A stretch of DNA of 64,000 nucleotides from Dendrolimus kikuchii (taxonomy: Eukaryota > Arthropoda > Insecta > Lepidoptera > Lasiocampidae), in the NCBI GenBank assembly GCA_019925095.2, contig CM034405.1:11418401-11482400 (forward strand), read 5' to 3'. Position 1 is the stretch's first letter. Every line of letters starts with the position of its first letter. The notes below the pieces were generated by a model that saw only the letters and a program-made list of their open reading frames with translations, had not been told where the DNA came from and made no database searches. The translations under genes and the position numbers were made by a program. This document shows positions 12,219 through 23,104 of this stretch, piece by piece.

Positions 12219-12488
12219 ACGTTCCATTAGAGAGTCACAGTGACCGCGTTCACCACCGCGATTATTCCCGTCATACTTGCTTGCCGGCGTTACAATCGTA
12301 AACACAAGTGGAACGGTTGTTCGACCCACCTCTTGACATGGGTCGCTGTGAGCGTTGTGTGATCGAAAATGATAACGTCATTAGTAGTACTAGTGACGTG
12401 ACGTTTTCGTCACGAACACAACGACCGCGGTCGCCTTGTGGAACGGTTATTAGAGCATTTTGGGCGTTGTGAGCTACTAATGGAACGC
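12219..12488. mobile_element. Short DNA-transposon-like element with imperfect TIRs
   Basis: cgttccattag at 12220-12230 is inverted as ctaatggaacg at 12477-12487. Inward similarity (agagtcaca against tagctcaca on the opposite strand) extends the inverted repeat to about 25 bp. The interior is unusually CpG-rich and includes palindromic gtgacgtgacgttttcgtcac-type sequence. No transposase is encoded. The target duplication is not clear. The superfamily is not assigned. Confidence 0.5.
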
Positions 12489-12554
12489 GCTGTTAATGTG
12501 GTAAATGTCGATGTTTGATTCTTACTTTCGTTTGTTTCGGCACTATTCATTGTT

Positions 12555-12849
12555 TAATCTAAAATGGCGCCTACTCATAAAGGTGTTAAGAAGAGTTTAA
12601 TAAATAAGTTGCGATATGATTATTAAAATATTCGAGACAGCTTACACCCTTTCTTAAGCGGAATTGAACACATTTGGACAAAAACAAATATTAAAATTAA
12701 GTTTTGCGGATTTGGACACCAATTACGAAAAGTTTGTTGAATTACATCTTGTTCTGGAAAAGTCTTCCGAGTCAACCGTCGATTTTAATTCGGATCAGCA
12801 TAAAGTTAAGTTTGATTTGGTTACGGACATGTATTATGCCGTAAAATAA
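12555..12849 (+). pseudogene. Possible retroelement gag-like fragment
   Basis: An ATG at 12563 starts MAPTHKGVKKSLINKLRYDY before a stop. In another frame NTFGQKQILKLSFADLDTNY, then EKFVELHLVLEKSS and FDLVTDMYYAVK follow to a stop at 12847. The pattern of an acidic helix-rich segment with an Asp-Phe and Tyr-Tyr end resembles the N-terminal part of BEL/Pao-type gag proteins. That is a weak family impression. A frameshift separates the two parts. Confidence 0.3.
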
Positions 12850-13046
12850 AATATTTGTCATTATTTCCACATTGATATTGAACAGGAATGCCCAAAGATG
12901 TCTGTCAAACTAACTAACGGGAATACTCCCGATTATCGATTCAAATATAAATAAAAGTAATAAATGAAATGCATACGCTTTCATCTAGACAGACAGCACT
13001 GCGAATTATTTCGTGCAGTTTATTTATGTTTATTATTGTTTATTTT

Positions 13047-13357
13047 GAAGGAATGCTCCGGTGGTTCGGGCATGTGGAAAGAATGCATGATGAAAGAATG
13101 ACTAAACAGATATACAATGCAAAAGTGGATGGATGCAGAAGTCGTGCAAGGCCACGACACACCTTCCATGATCAAATTGATCGTGTACTAGCGGAGGGTG
13201 ATGTCAGGAGCCTTAAGAACAGACGAGTGTGCATGACAAGAGTTATGAATGTCAAAGAAGCAAGTGAGGTGTGTAAGAATGGACCTAAATGGCGCTCTGT
13301 TGTTCGTGCCTACCCCGCAAGGGAACTGGCGTGAAGTTATGTATGTATGTATGTATG
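13047..13357 (+). mobile_element. RTE-A LINE, 5'-truncated insertion
   Basis: Carries the reverse-transcriptase C-terminal end in one frame: LRWFGHVERMHDERMTKQIY, then KVDGCRSRARPRHTFHDQID, RVLAEGDVRSLKNRR and MTRVMNVKEASEVCKNGPKW, with the stop just after ARELA. A (ATGT)n tail follows. The 13-bp direct repeat tattgtttatttt at 13034-13046 and 13358-13370 is a target-site duplication. The frame is intact over this stretch, which suggests recent insertion. The GHVERM motif is typical of RTE-like LINEs. Confidence 0.9.
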
Positions 13358-13633
13358 TATTGTTTATTTTATGAAATTCTCGCCTGGAAAGCACAGAACC
13401 AAAGTCGTTTCACCCATTTACAGCTTTAAGAGCTATGAAAGGATTTATGTAAAAAAACATAAACCTGCGAGTGAAAATACAGTCAACAAATTTTTCATCT
13501 CCGATTTTTTATTGTATGTTTCTTTTTCAATAAACAGAAATTCAGAAAAAATTTCATTTATTTTATAAATTTGGTAAGTAAATGCTATCACACGATCTGC
13601 GCCAGTATTTACAGAGTATAAAATTCATACTCT

Positions 13634-13696
13634 AAAACTCTTTGAGCGCTATGACTTTGATATTTGATATCAAAGTCATAGCGCTCAAAGAGTTTT
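13634..13696. repeat. Perfect inverted repeat, 29-bp arms, 5-bp loop
   Basis: The left arm 13634-13662 and right arm 13668-13696 are exact reverse complements around tttga. No mismatch is present. I see no tail, TSD or coding sequence attached. Confidence 0.95.
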
Positions 13697-13774
13697 TAAT
13701 CTTAATATGATATAATTCTAAACATGCCGTATCTGTATAAACAACTAAAAAAAAACACCAACTGGAATAAATAT

Positions 13775-14240
13775 AAATGACTATATAAATGATGGAGAAC
13801 ACGATTAATTTTTTTTTAGATTTCTTGTCTGTTTGTTCGGAATTGACGTAAAAACTACTGGGCCAATTTCGATGCGGTTTTCGCTGATCGACAGCAAATT
13901 CTTTGACTTAAACTCTGCTCTACTTTTTGTCTTGGGAATCCTGCGGGAATGTTTCTGGGAATTATTGAAAATGGCCAAATTAAAAAAAAAAACGAAATCC
14001 AATGTAATTTTTTCACTGATCGATACCAAATTTTACCTAATAAAATGTGTGACTTTTTATCTCGGGAATCCTTCGGGAATTTTCCCGGAAGCGGTATGTA
14101 GTTGTTCGGGTGCATAAAATTTAGTTTAGTCCGACACACTACTAAAACAATAGGTTATATTATTTTTTTAATGTTGCGATACTTTGTGTCAAGCGTGTAC
14201 GAATTCACGGGCATGTCTTAGTCTTAAAATATGCAAAGAT
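13775..14240 (-). repeat. Dispersed repeat family Y, minus-strand copy
   Basis: The longest Y copy. It shows gactatataaatgatggag, then ttcttgtctgtttgttcgg, actactgggccaatttcgatg, cttgggaatcctgcggg, a duplicated cgggaatcc...ttcccggaagc block, and gttgttcgggtgca. The three overlapping frames of 74-94 codons here are shadows of the repeat. Confidence 0.65.
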
Positions 14241-14594
14241 TTTGTGATGTTACAACTGTGTTGTGTATAATTACAAAGCAAAATATTTTGTTTAAATTTT
14301 TTATAAGTTAAATACATCTAAATGAAAAGGCTATGTGATACAAGGCATACTAGATCGGTGGTTTACAATGGCAGCTAATCAAAACCACTATCTACGAGGG
14401 TAAGCGGCCAGTGGACCAACTCGGTTGGAAATTAGATAAAGTTGCAACCACTTTCTGGTTAACTTACTACAAATGCTGACCGACCAACTATCGCCACATC
14501 AATGGGCTTTAAACGCATTGTAACTTTCAAAGCTATCTTTGTTGAAGGTAGTACTAGCTTTAAAAAAATACTTGTTTTTTTTTTAGCTGGAATA

Positions 14595-14665
14595 GATATA
14601 GCTAAGGCCTGCCACCTGATGGAGTACGGTTATCGTTGTCTTATGTCTATGGGCACTTGCATTTT
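14595..14665 (-). repeat. S1/LINE-tail fragment
   Basis: gcctgccacctgatggag followed by acggttatcgttgtctta is the complement of the S1 3' half (ataggcgatggtaaccgctttccatcaggtgg, quoted in part). No tail is preserved. Confidence 0.45.
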
Positions 14666-14934
14666 GATTTTGAGAATGTTGTACAGCTCTGATTATAAGG
14701 CCTTTTGAATTCGTTTTATTAATCATTATTTTCAAGGAGACACATACCGTTTTATACATTTTTGTGCCCAGATTTTAGACTAATTTTTATTATGTTGATA
14801 TTTTTTTATAATGACTTTATAGAGTAATACAATAAAATAAAACTTATTTATATTGTATTTTACCCATAGTCCCTCAAGATTATAAGTAGAATACTAAGCA
14901 TAGATCACCGTCTTCTCTGAGTAAGGCCCAGATC

Positions 14935-15446
14935 CACTGGATCACCATACTGACCCGTTGTCCGAGGTAGACACCAGCCCTCTGATCGCCTGAAGAGTCA
15001 ATGAGTCGTTTTGATAAATTGCGGTAGAGGCTCATGGCCTCAGGACTCCATGTTCCAAGCTTTTCAACAGCAAATGGCACAATCATATAACTCTCACTGA
15101 GGGTTGCATATCTGCGCCGATTGAGTGATTCAGCTGTTTCCGTCACTGAACGGGTTGATCTGAGGTATTTTTTAAATGGGATGCGGCCAACGTATCCACG
15201 TAGCTTGCCATGTTGCCAGTAAATTGGAGTCATTCCGTCAGCACGCCTACCATCGTCATGTCCAATATTGTTCGATTCCAATAAAGCTTGCACGTTAGCG
15301 GTAGCAAGCGCCCTCCATAAGACATCATTCAAGGCAGCGTGGCGTGATAATCTGCCGGCACTGCGACGGCAAGAACAACCGTGGTATCCTGGGTCGCTTT
15401 CCTCTGTTCCACAGACCCATGGGTGTGGTGTGGTGCACATACGCAA
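14935..15446 (-). pseudogene. Non-LTR retroelement C-terminal endonuclease-region remnant
   Basis: The open frame reads HPWVCG, then GYHGCSCRRSAGRLSRHAAL, ND, IGHDDGRRADGMTP, a SLNRRRYATLSESYMIVPFA block, VEKLGTWSPEAMSLYRNLSK and GDQRAGVYLGQRVSMVIQ. I know this order (Cys/His cluster, R..RHA.LND, RPDG, KYA, VPFAVET) from invertebrate LINE polyproteins, and it resembles a restriction-like endonuclease module. Here one expected Cys is Trp, the usual RPD is RAD, and the segment that normally carries W-D-x-T-C is replaced, so it should be inactive. Family similarity stops at VIQ, near 14935; the open frame runs on to 14880 in unrelated sequence. Its upstream end is truncated. Confidence 0.7.
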
Positions 15447-15499
15447 GAACCCAAACCGAGGTTTATAGCTAAAGACAAGAAAGTATTATCCGTCAATAT

Positions 15500-16590
15500 A
15501 CCTATATTTGGGGAAGGGATAGCTTGGAGTTAGGAACCGGCAAACATGCGGGCACGTTCTGTAGAGTCCATTTTTATAATTATAGTGGGCTTATATTTTG
15601 ATTGAATTGATCATATGGTGCAAGTGTAGAAATTCATTCCTATAAATTATTATGGTAACAAATAACTTAGTTTGCTTGTGACCTTATTTTGAAGATTTCT
15701 CGTCTTCGAGATAAAATTTAGGGCTGATATTTTCCATTTTGTAATAGAAAAATATAACGCCATATCTCATTAGTTCCCTTCTTCTTTCTGTTGTTAATTC
15801 AGTCTTCAGTTAAATTAGAGTTCTGTGGTAGGTTGAAAAGTCACATTTTATTGTACAATTAAGGTTTTCCACACAAATAAACATTTAATGCTTGAGAGCT
15901 CTTAATACCTAGAAGTATTGTTTATTTTTAGCTAATAATATTGTACATTGTTTGAAATGGAACCACACAGGGATTATCCTCCTTCAACGCTCCATCTAAA
16001 ACTCGGAAAATATTTATTATCGAATTTAACCTACGACGGCATTGAACATATATCTACGAACACTTACTCGTAAAAAATAATAACGTTTTTTTTAGAAAAA
16101 TGTATCAAGAAAAGATCGTGAGAACGATTGCAAAACTATACAATTCAATTTTAAAGGTTCTGGTCTGCTAATAATTTCAAAATAATAACAGTTTAGTTTT
16201 TATATGATAAAATTACGAAAAATAACTGTATATCAGGCATGAAACGTTTATTGTCTGAGTTCGGATAATACTTCTTATTCATAGGTCAAATAACTCTGAA
16301 ATATTCAAAGTGCTTAAATATACAGGCTTTAAAAGCAGGGTTATCAAAAAAAGTAATGTTGAGAATTCATTGATCAATCAATACATGTTAATGCAAGTAC
16401 AGGATTCTGAAAATAGATGTAGTAGCCAATAAGCACGATGGTCTTTTGATGTCAACATTCATTCAAGACGATTAATACTGAGTTTCTGTATGCTATTATC
16501 CATTTATCTACCTTACTACTATTTAAGTAGTAGTACTTTATGTTCCTCACATTGGCAGGTAAAGGAACTTAGTCCATACAGCCTTCTCTG
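15500..16590. other. AT-rich sequence, no feature recognised
   Basis: No gene, splice-flanked frame or named repeat found. Confidence 0.4.
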
Positions 16591-16599
16591 ACCTATTCT

Positions 16600-16836
16600 T
16601 TGACTGATGCCAATCAACGGAGTTCTTGCTAATAATTTGAAAGGCCACATTTGCTTAAGCATTTCACATTTCTCACAAAAATACATAATTACTCATAATA
16701 CTCGAAAACTTTCAATATCCTACAATGTTCATTTTAATGTAATATTACATTATATTTACATTTACATTAATATAACATTTTTAGAAAATAAATCAGTACA
16801 ACACAACATCACCCTTCAGTTTCGCTAACTCCAATT
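16600..16836 (+). repeat. Dispersed repeat family Q, copy 1
   Basis: aatcaacggagttcttg, gaaaggccacatttg, cacatttctcacaaaaa, tttcaatatcctacaa, catttttagaaaataaa and cccttcagttt occur in the same order in 24555-24775. The two copies share orientation and differ by small gaps. No coding sequence. The 73-codon frame here is a shadow. Confidence 0.75.
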
Positions 16837-17034
16837 ACTATTGCTTAACACTTGACATTACTTACTTGTGTAATCAAAAAGTGAAATTTAAACCAGTACT
16901 ACCAATAAGTAAGTCAAATGAATTGATAGTAAGATACAGAGACACGACATAAATCCTTCTCAGTTATTAAATAACGTATTTTTACTAACAAGTATATTAT
17001 GCAACCAAGATTTCTGAAATAAAAAAATAATAAA

Positions 17035-17185
17035 ACTATGTTTTAACTAAAACACACTTTTGAGTGGCCGTGATCACGGAAAACGTCGAAACGTCGGAAT
17101 AAGAAAAACCAAATGAAGTACCGCACTTAAAACCCTTAAAACGTAGTTTTATTATGTATACAAGTCGCGAAAACTAAAGCAAATA
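17035..17185 (+). repeat. Penelope-like element terminal-repeat fragment
   Basis: Contains gagtggccgtgatcacgg, cgaaacgtcggaa, cttaaaacccttaaaacg and tagttttattatgtatacaa then gtcgcgaaaact, matching the right terminal repeat of the PLE at 27640-29070. The hammerhead-like hairpin is disordered here, with cgtcgaaacgtc duplicated. Confidence 0.65.
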
Positions 17186-17849
17186 TCATAAAAAAATAAA
17201 TAAAACAATTTAGTTCATTTGGCAACCCTAGTTCGAAGCCACGTTTAAGGATTTTTCGTTGCCACCATCGCGACTAGAAATGCTGAAACTTCCCCCCTCA
17301 AAATCAGGTTACCAAACAAGAGACTAATAACAGGATTAAACATCTTAAAATCTTTTTACTTCCTTTAATCCCGACTTTTTGGGGATTAACCTTATTACGT
17401 CAACTTGTTTTTAAGCTTTAAGTTTTCTTTATCTTGTTGATATTTTGCGCCTAAATTTAGTTATAACTAAAGCAAGGATTAAAAATATTTCTAAATTGAG
17501 ATTTTCCATAAAAACAAAAAGGGCACCGTGGCTCCAACTGTGATAGCAGTATTTTACGGAATTATGTTTACTAGGCGGTTGTCATTCCTTCGTTTTCCAT
17601 GATATCTAAGATGAGAATAATTGAATTTTGTATAGTAAAAATACTTTTTTGAAAATATTTGAGTTATTAAAAATGGTATAAGCTACGCTGTAGCTACAGA
17701 GGTACAGAGAGCGCTGTAGGTACAGAGTCAATATTTACCAAAGATATTGAATATATCATACATTAAAATTCGTACACAAAGCTACACTCTTTACATCTAC
17801 TAAGGTATCATGCGATAAAAAAAGATAAATTATTTTTGTTGCGTATCAT

Positions 17850-18060
17850 CATCATTCAAGCGCTAAATCCCGGTTGCGTACAGAGCGTTAGCTCCGATGC
17901 CCCCTACTTTCTTACTTTTTCTTCGCGTTTTTCAGCATCTCCACCTAGCATGTCAATCTTCGCAACGTCAAGCCAGCATGTCTTGGGCCTTCCCCTAGGA
18001 CCGGGACCTAGCGGAAACGGCATAGCTAGACATTTGTTCCCCACGTAATTAACGTCTTAA
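17850..18060 (-). pseudogene. RTE-B LINE fragment, reverse-transcriptase C-terminal end
   Basis: The minus strand reads NYVGNKCLAMPFPLGPGPRG, RPKTCWLDVAKIDMLGGDAE, KREEKVRK then a stop, and ends in a GATGATGATG tail. The NYVGNK and PPPGPG features are shared with the copy at 54935-55395, defining a second RTE-like subfamily. Stops and truncation make it inactive. Confidence 0.6.
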
Positions 18061-18169
18061 AAAGGGCCACTATCTACACATATAAATATGTATATATATT
18101 AGTGTGTTCACCGCGTGAAAAACCGTAGTTAGTAGCCCTATGTTGCTTACATAAAAACTTAATTAGGTT

Positions 18170-18490
18170 GTAGGTAAACCTTTAATGAAAATTGGTCTAA
18201 CTGACGGTGAAAATCGTTTAAAAATCATAGCTACATTATTGTATACACATAATTATGTTATCTGTCAATATTTAACGTTATTAATAATTAATAACAATAT
18301 CACGTCACCCATAACGCATTAAACTCATCGCTACATAATCTGTGTGAAATAGTCAAGAAGTATATATAACATTATCCCAGATGAAAAAGTGGCATAAGCT
18401 AAAAGGCTATGAACTAAACTGACATTTTTATGTTTTAAAGAATATATAAAAACAGGCAAAGGAACTAAATATCTATGGAGGTAAACTAAA
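18170..18490 (-). repeat. Dispersed repeat family N
   Basis: gctacattattgtatacac, ttatctgtcaatatttaacg, acgcattaaactcatcgc, ttatcccagatgaaaaag and ggcaaaggaactaaatatc are shared, inverted, with 51170-51510 and in part with 29515-29715, 44355-44480 and 53880-54085. Probably a non-autonomous DNA element; termini were not resolved. Confidence 0.6.
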
Positions 18491-18774
18491 AAAAAACTCA
18501 TAAAATATGAATGATGATTTCTAATGAGTTTTTATTAGTATAAGTAACATACTTGCTTAAAGGACGTTTTATTCTGTAATTTTTTAGACCTAAACTTTTA
18601 CTGTTTCTTGTTAAATTCACTACAATGACAAACAAACTGAGTACACATGATCTAGACTTCTAGACAACTGCCCAGCAAAACATGCCAACCTGATTTGAAG
18701 CAATTCAATGGATGACATGTTGTATACGACAACATAGGTATGTATTAGTGAATTGAAAGTCGCAATTGCAGTGC

Positions 18775-19110
18775 CATCTATTTTGCTAATTCGTCTATTT
18801 TAAAGAAACGATGGAATTTTCGGGATAAAAAGTATTTTAAGTGTTGACTTGGGATATAAGCCGGCTCTGTGTTTCAATCATATACGTTCAGTAGTTTTCA
18901 AAAAAGATGAGACCGCAGTGCCATCTTTTTCACTATTTTCACCTATACCACGGAACAAAGTCATTTATCTAGATAAATAGTGTCCTAAGTTACAACCCGG
19001 GATTCAAGTTTGTTCCTTTTCGAGTTTTGTTTCAATCTGTTCAGTAGTTTTTAGGTGATGGTGTAACAGACAGACAAAAATTCTAAAAAATATATTTTCG
19101 GAATCTGCTG
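18775..19110. repeat. Repeat-like sequence with two internal tandem-type blocks
   Basis: gcagtgccatct occurs at 18769-18780 and again at 18918-18929. Each is followed by a conserved layout (cgggat..., then ttcaatc...ttcagtagtttt). It ends in gtaacagacagacaaaaattc, the kind of end seen in several dispersed families here. The class is unknown. Confidence 0.4.
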
Positions 19111-19403
19111 GTCGGAATTAGCTCTTCTAAACTTTTTTACATTTTTAAACGCTTTATACAAACTCGAACCATTTACAGATTTATTATAGTATAGATAGAT
19201 AGACAGATTATATATGTGAATTTATTTATATATATATATGAAATTCCAAATCTAGAGACACTAATATGGGGGCTTTCGACTGGCTTCGGATGACGTCATC
19301 GGTGACACGTTATAAAACCTTATATGCTCTCTCTATTGTTACAAGATGTCCACCACAGCAGTCATGAGAACCATAGTATATATTAATATCACATAGACAA
19401 TCG

Positions 19404-19440
19404 TATAAAAGGCGTAGCGGCGTGTAGACGGTGTTCATTG
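19404..19440 (+). promoter_or_regulatory. Candidate TATA core promoter
   Basis: tataaaaggcg at 19404-19414 is followed about 30 bp downstream by a ttcattg initiator-like site, in a locally GC-raised stretch. It may drive a host transcript or be the core of an old LTR. No downstream coding exon was identified. Confidence 0.25.
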
Positions 19441-19499
19441 CTTACTGTGCTGTGTGAGTCTTCTGAGATATTTACACGAGCGAAACCGCCTAAAATACA

Positions 19500-20975
19500 C
19501 TAGTTTATAAATCAACGAAATTTGAATCTCTATTAAAATAAAAGGAATAATATAAAAATTAATGATAAGCAACAAACCTTTCACTGGCTACAATTATAGT
19601 GACGTTATGGAAAATAGAGAGCTTTATTAAAAAGAAACATTTAAAAAATATCTTTTCAGCAGTGAAATGATTAAATTATAAGGAAACAAAACAATACAGA
19701 TGCTCGGCTTGATATCATAAGCCCATTATTTTGTGAAATGGGAATCGTAGCTCTTACCAAGGTTTCTCCCCCAGTTTCCTTGTTGCTGGTAAAGCAGACG
19801 ACGTGCTCTTCGAGCGTGCTATTTATTCTATGGCTACTTAATAGTGCTTTGGCAAGACCCTATTTTAAAACAGTTATCAGTAGACATCCATTTTTTTAAA
19901 TAAAATATTGGGCCTGTAATTAATGTTTCACAACTTAATACTATTTTAATATTTACTTTTACGGAATAAACAATTATTTGCATTTAATTTTTAATGTTTA
20001 TTAAGTGTTGCTTTGTTAGGTAAATTTTCATTATATCTATTGGTGATTGTAGTTATTTTCTTTGGCCATCCGAGTTTGTTTATGTTCAAGACATTACAAT
20101 CTCCTTTGTCTATATATATTTATTAGTCTATGCTATACATATCATTATTTATTCTTATTATATTTTGTTACCATTACAGGACTGTCAAGTAAATCCACAA
20201 TAAATTCCTTTATTTTACCAATTACAAATTTGATTATTTTTGTGCAACACAAATTGGTTTGATTTGTAGACTAGGTAAAAAAATTAACGGTGGTTACCGT
20301 ACATGTAACTGAGGGTCTAAAAATACCTAATCAACATACAAAAATATCGTTAGATAAGTGTTGAAATATCGTAACGTTGTTTCGGTATTCGTTTCTAAAA
20401 TAACAAAAAAAGTGTGTGCATCATATACCATTTAAAGTATAAGATGAAAAATTCTAAAACAATAAATTAAATTGTGAAGGTAGAGATTGCTAGAGCTTAG
20501 GGTTTTGTTCTTAAACACTTTGCACGTTGGTTCCGTTTCTTCCAGCCTAACTAACCGACCGTTATACAGGTATAAAACTTATAAAAGGACGGATCTGGTA
20601 AGATAAATACAGATACAGAATCATAATGTTGTATTTACATTTTACGTACAAAATATATGTAGTATAAGCTTCCCTTTAAAGTTCGAACAGAAGTAACAGT
20701 GGTTATCCAAGCGTGCGCTTCGCCAGGAATATAAGTAAGCCAAATGAGCATTTTTCCGCATTACTGACATCGAGACAGGCTCCATCTCACTGAATTATAA
20801 TAAGTTGTATTCATGTTTGAAAAGACATGTATTGAGCGGCAAAACTAGATTGTTATTGGAGTTGTCGAGTTTTTACAATTCGCTTTTTGAAAAATAATTT
20901 TAAGGAATATTACTCATTGTTTCTATGTACTTAGTTAAAATGACCAATAACTATAATGTTTTCTAGTATTTAGAA
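19500..20975. other. AT-rich sequence, no feature recognised
   Basis: No gene or named repeat. The hydrophobic 66-codon frame at 20062-20262 is made of T-rich sequence and is not supported. Confidence 0.4.
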
Positions 20976-20979
20976 GCGT

Positions 20980-21087
20980 TTTGTGTGACCAAAAGGCTGG
21001 CTTGTATTTTGGGTAACGCATTAACGTTGCCATACGACTTAGAAATGTGGCCAGAATTTTGGGAACGGTTCCCAACGACGTCAGTGA
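20980..21087 (+). pseudogene. LINE fragment: C-terminal endonuclease-region remnant
   Basis: One frame reads CDQKAGLYFG, a stop, RINVAIRLRNVARILGTVPN, matching the AGSYFAQ-ISIAIQRSNAG-SLLGTLP end of the fragment at 10275-10515. A very short, old relic. Confidence 0.6.
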
Positions 21088-21129
21088 CATGGAAACACTT
21101 TTCTATTTGTTAATACGTTATAGTAATTT

Positions 21130-21610
21130 TATATCTTACTAGGATATGCCCGTGACTTCGTCCACATTTGACTTGATGTTCTCGCGGGATTCCCGGGATA
21201 CAAAGTATCCCAGCATGTAAAAAATAATATAAGCTATCGTCTAAATGAAAACTGTGTCGGAATAAGCTAATTTTTATACACCCGAACAACTTCAAACCAA
21301 CCCCGGGATAATTCCAGCGTGATTCCCGGGATAAAAATATCACACATTGCATTACATAAAATTTGCTACCAATCAGTGAAAAAGTCGCATGGGAATTCTA
21401 TTGTTTTATCTGGTGATTAAAAATCATTCCCAGAAAAATTCCTGCTGGATTCTTAGGTTAAAAAGTAGCGCAGATTTGAAGTCTTAGAATTTGCTGCCGA
21501 TCAGAGAAAACCGCATTGAAATCGGCCTAGTAGTTTTCGCGTGAATCCCGAACAAACAGACAAACAGACAAGAAAACAGTTTTTTGTCCTTCAATGACAC
21601 TATTTTACAT
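21130..21610 (+). repeat. Dispersed repeat family Y, plus-strand copy
   Basis: Begins near ggatatgcccgtgacttcg and passes through gtgtcggaataagctaat, cccgaacaacttcaaac, attcccgggataaaa, aaaattcctgctggattc, gaatttgctgccgatcag, aatcggcctagtagtttt and cccgaacaaacagacaaac. Two successive gggatt-type blocks are present. Confidence 0.65.
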
Positions 21611-21984
21611 AATATAAAGTGTTTATGTGTCCCGTACATCACTTATGTAAATTGTTTATATTATAAACAAATTTTAGAACAACGTAATCTTTTATTGGAC
21701 TGTATATAAAGCTTAGAATAACTATTAATCTTACTAAAGTACGTCACGTAACTGCAGACTAAATTGAATGTATAACTTTATTTTTAAGTTTGACTATGAT
21801 AAACTTCGTCAGTTTGTTCTCGGCAATTAAAAACACCACTAGCATGTAATAAGGCAACCAAAGATTTTTTTTTTACATACATGCTATAACACATATTTCT
21901 CTTAGGGGTAAGCAGCATAAGAATATTCTCTTACTATGAATACGGTATACACCTTTTGCTTCAGTTACCTTCTTATAAAGTAGA

Positions 21985-22215
21985 TTTTAAACAGACTTTG
22001 AGAAGGCGGAAAATCGGCTGTATGTTTGTTAAGCGATTTCTCAGTGTTTGTGGACTGATTAAAAAAAAAATGTATGCAAAAGAGTAAACTCCTATAGTAG
22101 GCAGTAGATGAGTGGATTCCAGGGAAATCGAGACCAACTCAAGGAAGGAAGGAAAGAAGGCCTCAAGATGGGGTAGTTTTTATTTATTTAGTTTTTGAAG
22201 TCGGTTTTCTTTTAG
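21985..22215. repeat. Diverged accgactt-type MITE
   Basis: aagagtaaactcctatagt and agatgagtggattccaggg correspond to internal parts of the element at 22800-23020. ttttgaagtcggtttt at about 22193-22208 is its right terminal sequence. An aagg microsatellite (aaggaaggaaggaaagaagg) interrupts it. Confidence 0.45.
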
Positions 22216-22353
22216 TTAAAAAATATATATCTGACATTTGCACAATTTGATCGAAATAATCGCACCGCGATTAATCACAACCGATTCACTTATATTACGT
22301 TAGTAGTTCGTCCTCATACATATTTATAATTTAAAACATACAAAAATCACGAG

Positions 22354-22578
22354 TCACGACCCAATACGATGACCTGTATCATATCCGTGGCAATATTTCG
22401 GCAACATTCCCAACCAATTTAAACTGGGATGGTTGGCGGCATGAAATTTTAGTTTATCGACAACGGAAGTGTGGAGATTAACGCCAGCACGAATTCCCCA
22501 TAAACATTTTAGGTCATCGATAAGAGTTTGGATACGACGCGTCACTAGATTTGTGGTAATGTTCAATGTCATAAACAC
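22354..22578 (-). other. Unrecognised 74-codon frame
   Basis: The minus frame encodes LVTRRIQTLIDDLKCLWGIR, GVNLHTSVVDKLKFHAA and HPSLNWLGMLPKYCHGYDTG, with composition like real protein. It sits in a GC-raised patch. I do not recognise a family. A fragment of a transposase or other mobile-element protein is the likeliest reading. It has no visible splice sites or poly(A) signal tied to it. Confidence 0.3.
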
Positions 22579-22636
22579 GTTGAAGTTTCAGCTCGCACGT
22601 ATGTATATCATTTTAGGTTTGTTAAGGTAATTAAAT

Positions 22637-22710
22637 TTACAGTTTGAACAAATGTACATAATATTTAGTAGTAAGTAACTAAATATTATGTACATTTGTT
22701 CAAACTGTAA
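22637..22710. repeat. Perfect inverted repeat, 33-bp arms, 8-bp loop
   Basis: Arms 22637-22669 and 22678-22710 are exact reverse complements around agtaagta. It lies next to a second hairpin at 22712-22763. Confidence 0.95.
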
Positions 22711-22711
22711 T

Positions 22712-22763
22712 AAAATAACTATCAGCAGCTACTACGGTTGTAGTAGCTGCTGGTAGTTATTTT
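22712..22763. repeat. Inverted repeat, 24-bp arms, 4-bp loop
   Basis: Arms 22712-22735 and 22740-22763 pair around ggtt with a single non-Watson-Crick position, which would be a G-U wobble in one RNA strand. Only one base separates it from the preceding palindrome. Confidence 0.93.
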
Positions 22764-22799
22764 TTATAGTCGAAAGTTAAAAAGATCCATTCTACATTT

Positions 22800-23020
22800 T
22801 TCTTTTTAACCGACTTTCAAAAGGAGAAGGTTCAATTCTACTGTTTCTTTATTCGAAAGAGTATACTCCTGAAGCGGTCCCATCGTCACCAAGTCAGGAT
22901 CTGATGAGTAGATCCCAAGGAAATTAAGAGCGTACACAAAAGATAAACAAAACCCGACTTCAAATTATAAAGAAAAAAAATAATTCTACATCTTGAAGTC
23001 GGTGCCAAGTAAAACATAAA
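22800..23020 (+). repeat. accgactt-type MITE
   Basis: The left terminus tttttaaccgactttcaaaa and the right segment cttgaagtcggtgccaag are inverted relatives (accgacttca / tgaagtcggt). The body holds agtatactcctgaagcggtc and gtagatcccaaggaaatt. Related pieces are at 3819, 21985-22215, 25985-26030, 26360-26640 and 26628-26855. No coding sequence. Confidence 0.65.
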
Positions 23021-23104
23021 AAACAACAAAATTGCAAAATGGACCTAACTTCAAGATGTAGAAAATATTTATTTATGCTTTTTAGTTTTGTTAGTTGCAG
23101 GTAC

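Noticed and set aside
20062..20262. Hydrophobic small membrane protein
   Set aside because: T-rich low-complexity DNA gives Phe/Leu/Ile-rich frames by composition alone.
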